A stretch of 64,000 bases of DNA from Epiperipatus broadwayi (taxonomy: Eukaryota > Onychophora > Udeonychophora > Euonychophora > Peripatidae): positions 2,912,001 through 2,976,000 of the forward strand of contig JAQFVV010006310.1 in assembly GCA_028023455.1 (NCBI GenBank), in the 5' to 3' direction. The notes under the pieces are model-generated. The model saw only the letters and a program-made list of their open reading frames with translations, made no database searches and had not been told where the DNA came from. The translations under genes were made by a program, and so were the position numbers. Positions 1 to 12,205 of the stretch are shown one piece after another; within the stretch, counting starts at the first letter, position 1; each line of letters starts with the position of its first letter.

Positions 1-312
1 TTAAATAAACTTTCTATACATTCAACATTTAATGATAGATTTAAACTGTATTGTGTATTTTTGTGTTATTACTAACAAGTTGTTTGTATTTGAAAAGGTT
101 AAATAAACTTTCTATACATTCAACATTTAATGATAGATTTAAACTGTATTGTGTATTTTTGTGTTATTACTAACAAGTTGTTTGTATTTGAAAAGTTTAA
201 ATAAAGTTTAAAATTTTCTATACATTCAACATGTAATGATAGATAATGGAAATATTCCAACATATTATCACATCTAATATATCAATATCACAAACCTTCA
301 AGAAAATATTAA
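1..312 (+). repeat. tandem 98-bp repeat, tail of tRNA-SINE family A
   Basis: A unit beginning TTAAATAAACTTTCTATACA occurs at 1 and again at 99, nearly identical, and a partial third unit starts near 197. The units contain the same blocks (TTACTAAC..GTTTGTATTTGAAAAG, then TTAAATAAA, then a TTCAACAT-like block) found in the tails of the SINE copies near 10.15 kb and 28.56 kb. The last unit runs on into the SINE 3' end (GATAATGGAAAT..ATCACAAACCTTCA). This is therefore SINE tail sequence amplified in tandem, not an independent satellite. The left edge is cut by the window start. Confidence 0.75.
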
Positions 313-340
313 GGGTACCTGAACTCATTTTTTTATTTAG

Positions 341-413
341 AATAGTCACATCTTATTCCAAATACCTTGGCAGGGAATTTGACATTCACTCATTAGAAGC
401 AATAGCTGCACAT
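341..413 (+). CDS. candidate internal exon of an unidentified host gene
   Basis: A strong acceptor (TTTTTTTATTTAG, ending at 340) is followed by 73 nt open in one frame and a GTAAGT donor at 414-419. Reading from the second base gives 24 codons, IVTSYSKYLGREFDIHSLEA then IAAH. The composition is balanced and protein-like, unlike the Lys/Asn/Ile-rich chance ORFs around it. The exon would start in phase 1 and end on a codon boundary. It lies just outside the SINE repeat that ends near 312. I do not recognise the protein family. A chance combination of splice-like sites cannot be excluded because no neighbouring exon is evident. Confidence 0.35.
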
Positions 414-3400
414 GTAAGTTCCAATGCTTGTTAAACACTAAACTATCCATTTGGATTTTAAATTTCTCTGCTATTGATAATGAGTGAATTTATCAGTGAA
501 AGTTTGGTTAAATAAAATGTGGTTTTTTGGTTTGATGGAATAATAAAATGAATGTGTATTTTGGTAATATAAGCACTGCAAAAGTGGGCATAAGTATCAT
601 CAAAGAAAACAATTTTTAAAATCATTAAATATTTACTGATATATATAAAAATGTCAAGAATATGCAGTACTAAATTACAATTCACAGAGCATCCCATAAC
701 ATGCAGTTATATTTTATTCAATTAATAATGTCATATACCTGTTCAATTAAATTTTCATCCTCTACAAATATTTTTCAACATTCTAATATCAAAGAATCTA
801 CATCAAACAAAGCTGCTACCATACACTCTAACTATTATTACAACTATTTCTGCTGCTTAAATGAACAACTTATCAGGCATAATAACCTAAACAGATTTTG
901 AAGATAGACTGTTTAAAACTATTTCCAGATTTTCTACCATCTGTGGAGGTAGATTATACCTAAGTAAACTTCCAAACTTGAAATTATTTGATGAGAAAAA
1001 CTATTGACTTTCATTTAATTCCAATAGCATTTATTTTCATTGTAAGGTCTCATGAAAAATTACATTTTAGGACTTCCAGTCTCTTATATCTGTTCTATCA
1101 CTATTTTCTCAAAACTGATAGTTTTCTTTTAGTTTATATAGTAGTACATAATTGCATTCTTAACATGCTGATATATGCTTGCTTAAAGAATAGGAATTAC
1201 TGTACATGTAATTAAAAGACAGAGATGTGATTGTACAAAAACATGATCCCATTATTACTGATAGCACAAAGAAATGATTGATGGCACAACACTTTGTTTC
1301 TATATAAATTTAAATAATTGAAGATAATAAAGTAAATGAAAAAAAAGGGATGTAGGAAGAGAGAAATTATATAAATATGGAAAACTATTAGAAAAATTGT
1401 TCAGTCTTTAATGAGCAAACTCTCCTATAAGATAGCAAAAGATAATCTTCATCAAGCATTGCTTCATGGGTTTTCACAGTTAATCATAATATCAGATGAC
1501 TATTCTTCTATTTTATAGCAAATGGAAATAATAATGCATTGAGAATTGTACAAATATAATTTTAATATTTAAAAAAAGTGAAATGTGAATGTAATTCCAA
1601 AAAAAAATGCTAAGCTATAAAAGAAATTTTAAAATATAATATCAGTAGCATAAGGCAGACAGGGTACTTGTTCTGATTTCTGCACTTTAGGCAACTCGTT
1701 CTCAGTAAATATCCTAAGAAGGAATACTATATTACAAAAGAAGCATTTATATAATATATGTAATCAATACCATTCTTAAAATTGGATAGGCAGAGTATTT
1801 GCTCTGTATTTTATCCTTTGGATTCCACATTCTCAGAAACCACATTTTGTAAAAACAAATAAATATAATATTCAAGATATCAAGTTTTCAAACATATTTC
1901 TAAATCTGTATTTAATAGGAAATTTACTATTGAAATTGGATTGGCAGAATTGTGAAATACTGTAAAAAGTATAATTTTTTTTAAAATAAGGATCTTGAAA
2001 TTGATTATAGTTTTGTAATGATATGATAACATTTTATTTGTTTATCACTAAATAAATTTCTCATTCACTAGATGTAAATTTTTACATTTTAAAGTTGTTT
2101 TACACTGACTAAATTTATCATCAGATATTAAAATAAATGAAAATATAAAATATGCATGTTGAATACTTGTAAATTTATGGCAGAATTTTTTATTATTAAA
2201 TGCTTTTATTTAAATTACAATCCCTGATTGTTTGTATGTTAATTTGTAAACACTCTTATCAAAATTAGAATAATTTTAAAATTGAGGGTTAATATATTTA
2301 TATTCAATATTATTTGTTGACATGTGGTATATTTTTTGTATATCATTGGCAATGCAATATGACACTAAAATATTATAGGTAAGTTATCAAGTTTTTTAAA
2401 TCCAAAGGACTGGATGAATGAAATTTTAATATTAAATTTAAAGTACATTCAAATCACTTCAATAAGTTTTCAGTAATGACATTTCACTTTAAAAAGTATC
2501 TTAATAATATTTTAAAATAAAAATAAGTCTTCATTATAAAAGTTTCCTTTTTAAAAAAATATATGGCATTTTTTATTTTTATAGGTGAATTTTTAAAATC
2601 ATTTTTCAAATAACCCAATTATATTATAAATAATTTTTAATCAGTTTGACTTTATTTTTAAATATTAAGCATATTGTTACCATTTCAGTGATGCCTGGAG
2701 AGGATGGGATATATATATATTTAAAAAAGGTTACATTAAAAAGTATTTAGTGTCATTTTTGATTCTAAAAGTTGATTTTTTGAATATGTTTGTTAATATA
2801 TGTAAATTTATATTGTAAACAACCTTTATTTAATACATATGATTTTAAATGCAAACACAAAAATGACTGGAATAATTGTAAAAAATATGAGAATGCTAAA
2901 AAATTAAAAATAATAGATATAAAAAATATTTATAATGAATGCTTTGGGAACTAAAAGCCAAAAAAATAATTGTTTATTCAAGCACAATTATGGTATTTAT
3001 ATTTAACTTGAAATAAAAGTGTGATGGTCCAGAAATCAATTAAATCAATCACTATTTTTTTATAATAAGGGATTGACTTATTTAATTTCTGTCCCCTCCT
3101 CACACATACACACTTCTATTTTAAATTACCCCAATTGTAATTCCCATAATAAATAAAAGCATTCATTATAAATATTTTTTATATCTGTTATTGCAATTTA
3201 AAATTAAGAAGAAAAAAAATTAATATTTTTGACTCAATAAAGAATTTTTAATTTTACATTACTGTTTACTGAACCTAAGCTATATGAAACTTTACATTTC
3301 AGTGATATAATTAATGGTTTTACAAATCACAAAAGGTAGATTTTATTAAGTAATTGTACTTAACTATAAATTTTGAAATAGTAAACATTTAAATCTTTAT

Positions 3401-3516
3401 TTTGTAATCTGTAATCATCAGATCATTCTTGTTATCAATATCAAATTTTATAATTTTATTAGAACAGATTTTAAACATTTCTAAGTCATATGTGAAGAAG
3501 AGAAATAAAATTCTTT
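414..3516. other. AT-rich spacer, no gene seen
   Basis: Only short low-complexity ORFs rich in Ile, Lys, Asn, Phe and Tyr, with no recognisable motif. If the exon at 341-413 is real, this is intron. Confidence 0.5.
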
Positions 3517-3530
3517 TAAATAGTCAAAAT

Positions 3531-3937
3531 GAGTCATAGATCACATGACCCTATCTCTTAAGCTTGTAAGTTATAAAACAATGAGGATTGTCAATTCCTC
3601 TATAAGCTTTATGATAAATGCTTAGCCAGAGCCAGCACTTAAAATATCTCTGTCAGGAACCCCTTCCCAAACCTCTGACTATGGTTTCGTGCTTTGGCAC
3701 TCCTCAGAGAGGTGTCAGGCTAGGTTCAGACACTAGATCTAAAAATGCCAACCCAAAGCCAAGCACTTATTTAAAAGTTATCTATTGAGTGGAAAATCTG
3801 AAATTTTCAGACATCTACATGTCTTCAAACCCAGCTATCCAACTCAAATAGCTATATGGGGCTGATAGATCTTCAGCCATACTATATAGTAGTAGTCTTA
3901 GCAATATAAAATTGCATAAGACTTGTGGCAGAGACTA
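3531..3937 (-). mobile_element. hammerhead-ribozyme retroelement, single 407-bp unit (subfamily B)
   Basis: The 407-bp insertion is bounded by an exact 14-bp direct repeat, TAAATAGTCAAAAT, at 3517-3530 and 3938-3951. It carries a complete hammerhead ribozyme on the minus strand (3671-3713). In ribozyme sense its 3' end is the 3531 side, where the block ATCACATGA matches the same terminus of the other family members. The body (CACTAGATCTAAAAATGCC; AAATCTGAAATTTTCAGACAT) also occurs at 58330-58440. There is no ORF. The unit size, a self-cleaving motif and a target-site duplication fit a non-autonomous retrozyme or a single PLE pseudo-LTR. This is the best preserved ribozyme copy in the window. 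Confidence 0.85.
3671..3713 (-). ncRNA. type I hammerhead self-cleaving ribozyme
   Basis: On the minus strand, in order: stem I 5' strand ACCUCU, core CUGAGGA (fits CUGANGA), stem II GUGC-CAAA-GCAC, core GAAA, a very short stem III closed by C-G around loop CAUA, cleavage triplet GUC, and stem I 3' strand AGAGGU. All conserved core positions are present. Stem I pairs over 6 bp and stem II over 4 bp. Predicted cleavage falls between positions 3677 and 3676. Such short stem III forms are known in PLE and retrozyme hammerheads, where they may work best as dimers. Confidence 0.9.
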
Positions 3938-3951
3938 TAAATAGTCAAAAT

Positions 3952-6140
3952 ACTTTTGTTTCTAATTAGATGTTATTGTATTTTGTTCTGAGCACTGCCA
4001 GCTCTAAAATTGACAATGTATGTAATTTCTATTTTCATAATCCATAGATTAGGACAAAGCATTAATTGAATTGTTAAGAAGAGGATTTACAACAATAGTT
4101 CACTTTTCTGAATAATACTTTTAGAAGAAAAATACTAATGCCAATAAGATACCATATAATAAAAATTTATTTATTACTTAAAATATTCTATGATTAATTT
4201 TTTGTGAACCATATAGAAGGTGAACATAATTCTATGTATATCATATATTTCTTGTAATAATTATAGATTATGAAGGAAATTAATCTCTTTTAAAGAAATA
4301 CAAAAACATTATGGATTTTTAAAGAAAAACAGAACCAGAGATATTACTTATTATTTCATAATTCTGCTGCATTGATTTTGAAAAATACAAAAAAATGTTG
4401 CTCAATAAAAAATATGGAGTAGGGAGTTTAACATAAGGATATTCTCCGCCTCCAAAGCGTTAAGCAAATTAACAAAGATAATGACGCACTGCTTTTTTTT
4501 AAAAAAAAAAACAAGAGATCGGGTAATTTCAGTTATTTTTAAATTGATGATCACTAAAGACCTCTAAAAAGGAAGCTTATAGAATATACTTCAAGTTGTG
4601 AATATTTTATTTGAGAGAGAATTATTTCAAGAAGAAAAAATCAATGAGAAGATAGCTTAGGGCAAGGGTGATCAACATCCTATATGTTATAAATAAATAA
4701 TATTTAGCATTTTATTCATGTTATAATAATTTATTATAATAATATTTAAACAGCATTAAACTGTTGCACATGCGCTTTGGATTTTAAATATAAAATGAAT
4801 GAATACTAACACTTTAACCACATGATAAAGTCTTTGGAAAAGATAGAAACATCGCGCTATAGAGTACCTAAATAATTTATTATAGAAAATATTTCAAGAT
4901 TAAATACTGGTTACTTTAAAATGAGACTTCTGAATCTGTTTTGCTTTTATCGGACTTATAATGTTCGAATATAAGCAAAACATTTTGAAAATTTGAATCA
5001 CTCATATACGAGTTCTGTTCCTTATATCAGTTTCATTGATGAAAGTAATTTTTATAAAAAACAGAACTGCAAGGCTTATAAAGAATGAATATTTATAAAA
5101 AGAGTTAAATTATTACAGACTTGATCTGGACTAATCCCCAAAGTAAGCCATGTGCACAATGCCTCCTTACAGAATGAACATGGAATTTTTTTAAAATTTG
5201 ATTCACCGAATTTAAGTTTTCGTTGCTATTTTTTTTTTTTATCTGAGCAGTTTAACTACTATACTACTTTACAAAATGTAAGCTTACTGATTGCCCGTCC
5301 CAGACTTAGAGTCTGAAATTTTTAATTGAAATTTTAAAATATATATTACAACACACACAAAATCTTAAAATAGATGCCATATCAGTCACAAAATAATAAT
5401 TAATTCTGTTATTATATATACATATTTAGTTAATTGGTTGATTTTTTTTTAGCGAATTAGTCAGAATAATTTTAAAAAATAATTATCCTCATCGCCTTTT
5501 CAATTAAAGCTAATAAATGTGTGTGTGGAAGTGTAAAGATATAAGAATATTTAAAAAAAATAATAGATGCAAAGATATATATTATTTTTAGTAACTCGAA
5601 AATTTTTAATTAATTCATCATTTATTTTTGCTGTTTTGTTTCTCTGGTGTTGTGAAATAATACACGCATTATCTCGTAATGCTGCTATTCTGGGGAACTC
5701 GTATTATCCAGATTATTTTTGTGCTAATTTATAATCCTAGTCAGATTTTAATGTGCAACAGAATAGAAAAAGACCTTCCATGTTAAATCTATTATAACCA
5801 TGTTGGAAAAGTTTAACAATCAATGACTATTCTCACGTCACTTTCTGCTCCGTCTAACATGGATTTTCTACCGCTTGAAGGAATGCATTCACTGTTAGAA
5901 ATTTTACTTAATATATATTTATATTTGCAAGATTTCATGCAGATATAAGCTATATATGTATAACAGTGACAGATCCTTAAAAAAAGCTCTTCCCCCGCCG
6001 TCACTACCTTATATATGTATATTAATTTCTCGGTAGTAAGATTTTATTTTGAAGCAGATGTATATAGATAAAATATTCTTTATTAAATATACTATAATAC
6101 AATTTGAGTATTTAGGTTTTTTAGTTTATTTTGGCGTAAT
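3952..6140. other. AT-rich spacer, no gene seen
   Basis: No ORF with recognisable motifs and no repeat boundary could be defined. Short A/T tracts are frequent. Confidence 0.5.
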
Positions 6141-6149
6141 CACTTTATG

Positions 6150-8930
6150 GCTGCAGAAAGGATCATAATGTTATAAGAAAAAGTGAGGAGGCAGTTGATT
6201 TGAACAATGGGATGTACTTTACTACAAAAGCACAAATATTGGAAACACAAGTGAAGTGGAATTTATTATAAATAAAAAGTGGAAGAATAACATTGTGACA
6301 TTGATGATATATCAGATGGAATTGCTATTTAACTTAATGTAGGATACCAAATGCAGAAATTTCAAGGATATGCCTCAGTAAGTTCTTATTGTAGGGATTT
6401 TTAAATTTTTGTTTAAATCAAACAATATTTAAAAATTGTCATGTGAGACGTTATTTCGAGAATTAGTGAAGAATTGAAAGATAAAAATGCTATAGATAAA
6501 ATTGATTATAGTGACAGAAATTAGGGAGATAGACTTGTTACAGAAAAAGAAAAAATATACATTATGATTTATTTATTTTTTGAGAAAAATGTTAAATGAA
6601 AATGGACACTGAAGTATCCAAATCAAAGTACAGCAGAATTAGATTACATTTTGATTAAAAGAAAATATGTATTTCAAGATTGTAATAGTCTTAATAGATT
6701 CAACACAAGAAGTGATCGAGATTTTGTGAGATGTGTTATATGTTAATGTAAAACTAGCAAGATGAAAACTATTAAGAAAATAGTATTAAAAGTTAATATT
6801 TCTAACCTTCAAAAACATCCCAATGAATTTAAATTAGAAATTCTAATCATTTTAAAGTGTTATCAGACTTTGAAGATGATTCAGATTTGACCAAAATTAA
6901 TAAGTTAACTGATAGTCTACTAAGAATTACAGCAAAAATAGCTAGTATCAAGTCACCAGCAAATTTTTAACAGTTACAAGATAGTATAAGAAAAAAAAAA
7001 GTAATGTGAAATTTTAAAAAAATTATCTAATAAGAAGAATTGAATATTTACAGTTTTGTACAATGGTACAGAAAAAATTGATAATGATATAGGAAAATAT
7101 AATTATGAATTGGCAAGTAAAACTATAGAAGAGAATAAAAGTGCAAAATAATGTCTTTGTATTGGAAGAAAAATTGTTTCAGTAATAAGAATAAAGAATG
7201 GAATTTTATCTAAGAAGAAAGATGATATCATGAAATGAGTGAAAGAGTTTTATAAAGAATTATATGGCAATAAAGAATAAGAAAACAAGTTTTCTCTGTA
7301 ACTACAACAGCCTCTAAATTGCCAAATATTTTAATTAAAGAGATGAGATGTGCAATTAAATCTATGAAGGAAGGAAAAACAGCAGGAAATGATGTATTTA
7401 TTATTAATACTTTAAAAGAAGCAAAGAAAAAAATAGAGAAATTGTCAACAAAACTATATACCTAATGTCTAAAATAGATGTATCAGATGATTGGAAGAAC
7501 AACAATAGAAAGATGATAAAAAAATATTAAAATTTATAGTTCTATTGATGTTTTATCAGTTCTATACACAACAGGCAAAACTTTCCATACAATAGTGCCA
7601 CCCAGTGCAAGCCAGAGTAATCAATTGATGCCAGAAGGCTTGTGCATAAAATCCCTATCTAATGCCTACTCATCCAATATTCCCAGACTAGTTTCTACAC
7701 TACTGTATGGACAATTTTGTCTGTTTAAATAACAGTTATGAGCAAGCATAGAGAATGATGATCATGTGATGTTTAGTGGTTCTATACAAAACCTTTTTGC
7801 CAGGATAATTATGACTCATCTACAAATAAACTCTGAATTCTATCCAATCAAAAGAACAAACTAGATTTAGTAGTAAGGGGTTTAGTACCACATATCACAT
7901 CCAAATATTGAGAGAAGTTATAGAAAGGATAATGAATGTGGATTGCCATTATACTTTAGGTTTGTAGATTATGAAATGGCATTTGCTTCTATAAACATTT
8001 CCATGGTGATTAAAGCTTTGGATTGAAGATATAGATCTGGGATATTGTCATATTCTGAAGATATTTATCAAAATGCAATAGTATTGATTATATTGCATGG
8101 TTTCACTAAGATTAACATTGAAAAGGGTGTATAGAAGAATGATTCTATATCTCCAAAACTTTTTATAGAAATTATAAGAAATATTTTGTGGATCAAAATG
8201 GGAAATTAAAGTAATAAAAGTAAATGAAAATTATTTAAGTTATCTATGTTTTGCAGATGATATGGTCATTTGCAAATAATGCTTCAGAGGTTCAAGAAAT
8301 ATTGCAAGTATTATTAGATGAAAATAGGATTAAAAATAATTGCTAAAAGAACTAAAGAAATGTTCAATTGATTTTTTCAAAAAAGAACTAGTAAAGAAAA
8401 GACTGATAATCATGAATTAAAAGAAATAACAGTTACAAATATAGATGGAAATAATTGTAAAATTAAAGTAGTTTTGATTGCTTTTGATGGAAATAAATTT
8501 CTATATATTGGGGAAAGGTTTTATTACTTTTTATTTATGGATCTGAAACCTTGACATTTAACAGAGCAGCACAGGCTTCAAACTACTCAATGCGATATAG
8601 AAAGATATGTGTTGGGAGTAACAAGAAGGGATCAAAACAGGTATCACTGACATCATTGAAAGAATTAAGAGACTGAAATGGAGCCAGGTTGATCTTATTT
8701 CTAGAGATGATTATAGATGACCAGTTGTCCAAACCCTAAGAGATTGTAAAAGAGCTAAAAAAATGATCATATGTGAAATGGTTAGATAAAATAATGGTTG
8801 TTTTATGATGAATTGAAGAAACTGAATTAAATTTAAAGAGACTGTCATTCTGCAATGGATTAATAATGACTAAAAATGAAGATGATAAATCATATTATTG
8901 TTGTTATTATTATCATCATCATCTTGCAGG
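6150..8930 (+). pseudogene. decayed RTE-clade non-LTR retrotransposon (endonuclease + reverse transcriptase)
   Basis: Fragments in several frames follow the normal RTE order. An AP-endonuclease segment near 6190-6350 reads EFIINKKWKNNIV. The endonuclease tail near 6610-6840 reads AELDYILIKRKY and then RFNTRSD (RTE consensus FNTGSDHRLVR), followed by LQKHPNEFKLE. A linker lies at 6880-7150. RT N-terminal blocks near 7320-7480 read AIKSMKEGKTAGND. The RT core near 7860-8340 includes remnants of the VDYEKAFD block near 7970 and the catalytic FADD at 8250-8261. The 3' tail (8880-8930) holds ATT/ATC-type short repeats, typical of RTE. Stops and frameshifts are numerous, so the copy is dead. It is split by a hammerhead element at 7569-7778. 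Family members act by target-primed reverse transcription. Confidence 0.85.
7569..7778 (+). mobile_element. truncated, inverted hammerhead-family element inserted in RTE
   Basis: A 210-bp insertion is flanked by GTTCTATACA at 7559-7568 and 7779-7788. The left part matches the minus-oriented units of the 33-kb array (CCAGAGTAATCAATTGATGC, CCAATATTCCCAGACTAGTT) and stops just inside the ribozyme. The right part is in the opposite orientation and ends with the family 3' terminus GATCATGTGATGTTTAGTG. The target was the RT coding sequence: the reading DVLSVLY resumes after the insertion as VLYKTFARI, so the duplication can be checked against the expected RTE protein. Confidence 0.85.
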
Positions 8931-9890
8931 ATAAGATGCAGTAGTAGAGCAGACTTTTTATGAACCCCCAACAATTAACCATTTTAATCAAGTTAATATA
9001 TATAATATTATAAATCAATGTCTGTATTTCTTCAAATCAATATACAGAATCTTATAATTAAATATTAGTAAATACAGTAATCAAAAATTTTGAAAAGTAC
9101 AAAAAATATAATCTCTTTCTACATTTATTCGCATATATTCCAAAATGAATTCAACTGAACTCTTAGATTATCTGTTCTTTTCTGAATCTTATATTATTAT
9201 TAAACTATAGTTTTATTTGTGCAAGAAATATTGGTATAATTGCAAGTAAATTATTATATTTCATGATTCTCTAAAATAATACTGAGTATAAGATAATCAT
9301 TTTTTTAAAGCTGGAAACGATCCCTTTATTAGAATGACCACAATATTCTTTAATGATTACTGTATAGATATATTAAACCTCCATACTTCCCCATTCTTTT
9401 TAAATTCATATAAATAAAGATACAATAAAAAACAATGTAACAATTTAATGATTACTGCTATCTCTTTTATCTTCTTTTTTATTTTTTAATACATTGGAAT
9501 AATGGGAGCTTCTTTTAAAATCAATTTCATGCATTTATATATCAGTTATTATCCTATGCCTCTAAAAATTGTGATATTTGTTGTTCAATGATTATAACAA
9601 AGACAATAAAACTAGTATTAACCTTATACCAATATTAATTATATAAATAGTAAATTATATTCAATTTTAAAGTAGTCTGTGATGGCAGACTTATAAAATA
9701 AATACTTTACACTGAAATTTAATCTCAAGAAAATATTTTTTTTTATAAGGACATGAGGTTATTGATCAAATGAAATGATGAAATTTAGTCTAAATTTCGT
9801 AATGCTAAATCCAGTTCTATTTATATATTGAACTATTTCCATCATCTAATGTAAGTATTGAACGTCTTTAGAAAAAAGTAACTTTTATTT
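8931..9890. other. AT-rich spacer, no gene seen
   Basis: No supported feature beyond A/T tracts. Confidence 0.45.
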
Positions 9891-9892
9891 TT

Positions 9893-10300
9893 AAATATTG
9901 AAAATAAATTCAACTGTTAATAATAGTACACGGATTAGTATATGAACAACATTTTGAGAGGTATTATTCTCCCCTCTTCTTCAGGTATTGCTGGCCTGAC
10001 AAATGACACTACTAGCATGGGAATTGAACCTGGATCCTTAGATTCTTGAGTATTGAATTTTAAAGTAACGCTCTAACCAATTGAGCCATCTTGCTAAGGA
10101 TTACCTTAATAATACCTCTCAAAATATTATGCATATGCTAACTAACCTGTGTGTTATTACTAAAAGTTGATTGTATTTGGGATATTTAAATAAAGTTTTT
10201 TTTTTTTCATTCAATACTTATATTAGATAATGGAAATAATCCAATATATAAATACAACTAAAACACCATCATCACAAACCTCTTCAGGAAAACATTAAAT
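9893..10300 (-). repeat. head-to-head pair of tRNA-derived SINE family A copies
   Basis: A minus-strand SINE runs from about 10107 down to about 9893. Its tRNA-like head has an A-box-like AGATGGCTCAATTGGTTAGAG and a B-box-like CAGGTTCAATTCCC. The body AGAAGAGGGGAG is followed by AATACCTCTCAAAA. A second copy, lacking the head, runs in the opposite direction from 10108 (TAATACCTCTCAAAATATTA) to about 10300, where the 3' end CATCATCACAAACC is shared with the copy near 28.7 kb. The two halves form an imperfect palindrome around the tRNA-like head. The spacing between the A and B boxes is long, as in a type II tRNA with a long variable arm. It is a SINE, not a working tRNA gene. Confidence 0.75.
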
Positions 10301-10467
10301 TCAGTTTGTTTTATTAAATATAATAAAATAAAATAAATATAAATAACAATAACTCAATGTAAATGAAATTAAAGTGGAAGTTATTGTAAACCCCAACAAC
10401 CAATTAGTTTTTATAATATCTACTTTAATTGAATATAATAAAGTCAAATTATTAATGGTTTCACAAA

Positions 10468-10535
10468 GCAAAACTCTCCATATTGTTTAATAACAATTAT
10501 GTGCTAGTATGAGATAGTGATCATGTGATGTTTAG
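10468..10535 (+). mobile_element. 68-bp hammerhead-family remnant with 12-bp duplication
   Basis: TGGTTTCACAAA occurs at 10456-10467 and 10536-10547. Between them lie GCAAAACTCTCCATA, the family block seen at the left edge of the 33-kb array, and the family 3' terminus GTGATCATGTGATGTTTAG. The ribozyme itself is absent. The same terminus plus a target-site duplication shows that this is an extremely truncated insertion of the same family. Confidence 0.8.
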
Positions 10536-10547
10536 TGGTTTCACAAA

Positions 10548-11820
10548 ATAAATGCTATTAATATTGCTTCACTTTTAAAGTATTCATTACATTTGATTTA
10601 CAAATGTCATTTTTTGCATTCATAATTTTGACTCCATTCATTTCATATATATGCATTAATGATTATTATCAATCATTTATATATTAATTTTTAACTGAGG
10701 TTTAAAGTTTATATTTTTCTATGAATGATGTAATAATCTTTATCTTAATAAATAATTGGTAATAATCATTAAATTGTTTATCTATAGTGGATGGTATCAA
10801 AGTTGTGAGGGCAAAAAGTTTGACACTTGTAAATCAAAGTATAATAATTTTGTATTGATAAATATTGAACAAATAAGGAAGACATGTTTGATCATTTTAC
10901 ATTTTGACATTTTCTACATTTAGTACGTTTATATGTTTTGTACATTTCACAATATAAATCATTTAGCTGAATTTCAGAAGAATGAATTAATAAGTCAGTT
11001 TAACAATATTGAGCTTTGCAATTGATGAAGTAACTACTATTATGCATCTAATTAAACAAACTTTTATTGGAAATGTTCTATATCTTTTGCTACTCTTTAT
11101 GTATATATGTAAACGCGAACCACATGTTAATATTGTAATATGGAAATATTATAGAAAAAAAATAATAATTTGATGACAGATTTAAAAACTTGTCATTAAA
11201 AACTTATATGTGCTTCATTTGATTTTATTAAACATATGGACAAGTTTAAGAGTCCTATTTCATTGCATTAAAAGAGGTGCATTGTCAAAAAATTATCATG
11301 GATCATGAAGGACTAACCTTTTGCTTTTCAGAAAAATTATGATAAGTTTTCATCTTTTAACAGTTATTTAATATTCCAGAGAGAGCATATCATTTGTCCA
11401 AACATTTTTTTTTTCCAAGGTCAGTAAAATATGTATTTAAAAAAAGAGAGGGGGAGGATTTTTGAAAAAAAAGTGTTGGAAGCATTGCCATCTTTATTTT
11501 TAGTTGTTTCCCCACCCTCTCAGTGGTTTTTAAAAAAATAACTGCAATTATTTATTAATAATCATAATTATATCTTTGTGCGATTTGTATACATATGTGT
11601 TTTTGTATACACTCTATATGTTATTAAAGCCAAAATTTTCAGGTAGATAAATATTAATTAAAATATATGTTCCGAAAAATGTGTTATATGTGGGGAATGA
11701 TAATTTTCAAATAAACAAAGTTATAACAAAATTTACAACTACCCTAATTATGTTTGTAAAAATGAATTTTATAGTCATTCTTTTTAAGAGTCCATTTAAA
11801 TATGAAAATATTTTTTTTAA
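10548..11820. other. AT-rich spacer, no gene seen
   Basis: No recognisable coding or repeat structure beyond A/T tracts. Confidence 0.45.
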
Positions 11821-11824
11821 ATAA

Positions 11825-12205
11825 TATGGTATACTGCTTGTGAAATCAAGTTTCTGGCACCAATGTTTCTTTGCAATGGAGAATGACGGAGTCTAGAATC
11901 TAAGGTTGGCTTCTGATGTTTAAACTTTATGTGAATTCCTGAGCAATAAACTTTTTTTTTTGTTCTGCACTGGTAGAGTGTTATACTGTGGTGAGGCTCA
12001 AGTCTCTGGATTGTGATTTTAGTTCTGTCACTTTGAGAATTCAAACTTTTTATGAACCTTCGCTGCCCTACATATTTTAGTATAGTAGCAAAATGGAAGA
12101 CTCTGGATCTCAAGGTCTATAGGTCATGGCTCCAGATTTGTCACATTTCATGCTGGAATTTCTTGTGAATTTCCAAGCAATAAACGATTCCATTTTTTTT
12201 TTTGT
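11825..12205 (+). repeat. cluster of three short interspersed repeats (SINE family B)
   Basis: Three related segments follow each other (about 11835-11955, 11965-12070, 12090-12205). Each has a middle of the form GTCTCTGGATTGTG or a variant, a TCTGTCAC-like block, and an end of the form TTTTTATGAA or TCCTGAGCAATAAAC followed by a T run. Related copies are seen at 14545-14690, 38473-38590, 42505-42625, 43228-43345, 48655-48745 and 59470-59610. No clear RNA polymerase III B box could be defined, so the SINE label is tentative. Confidence 0.5.
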
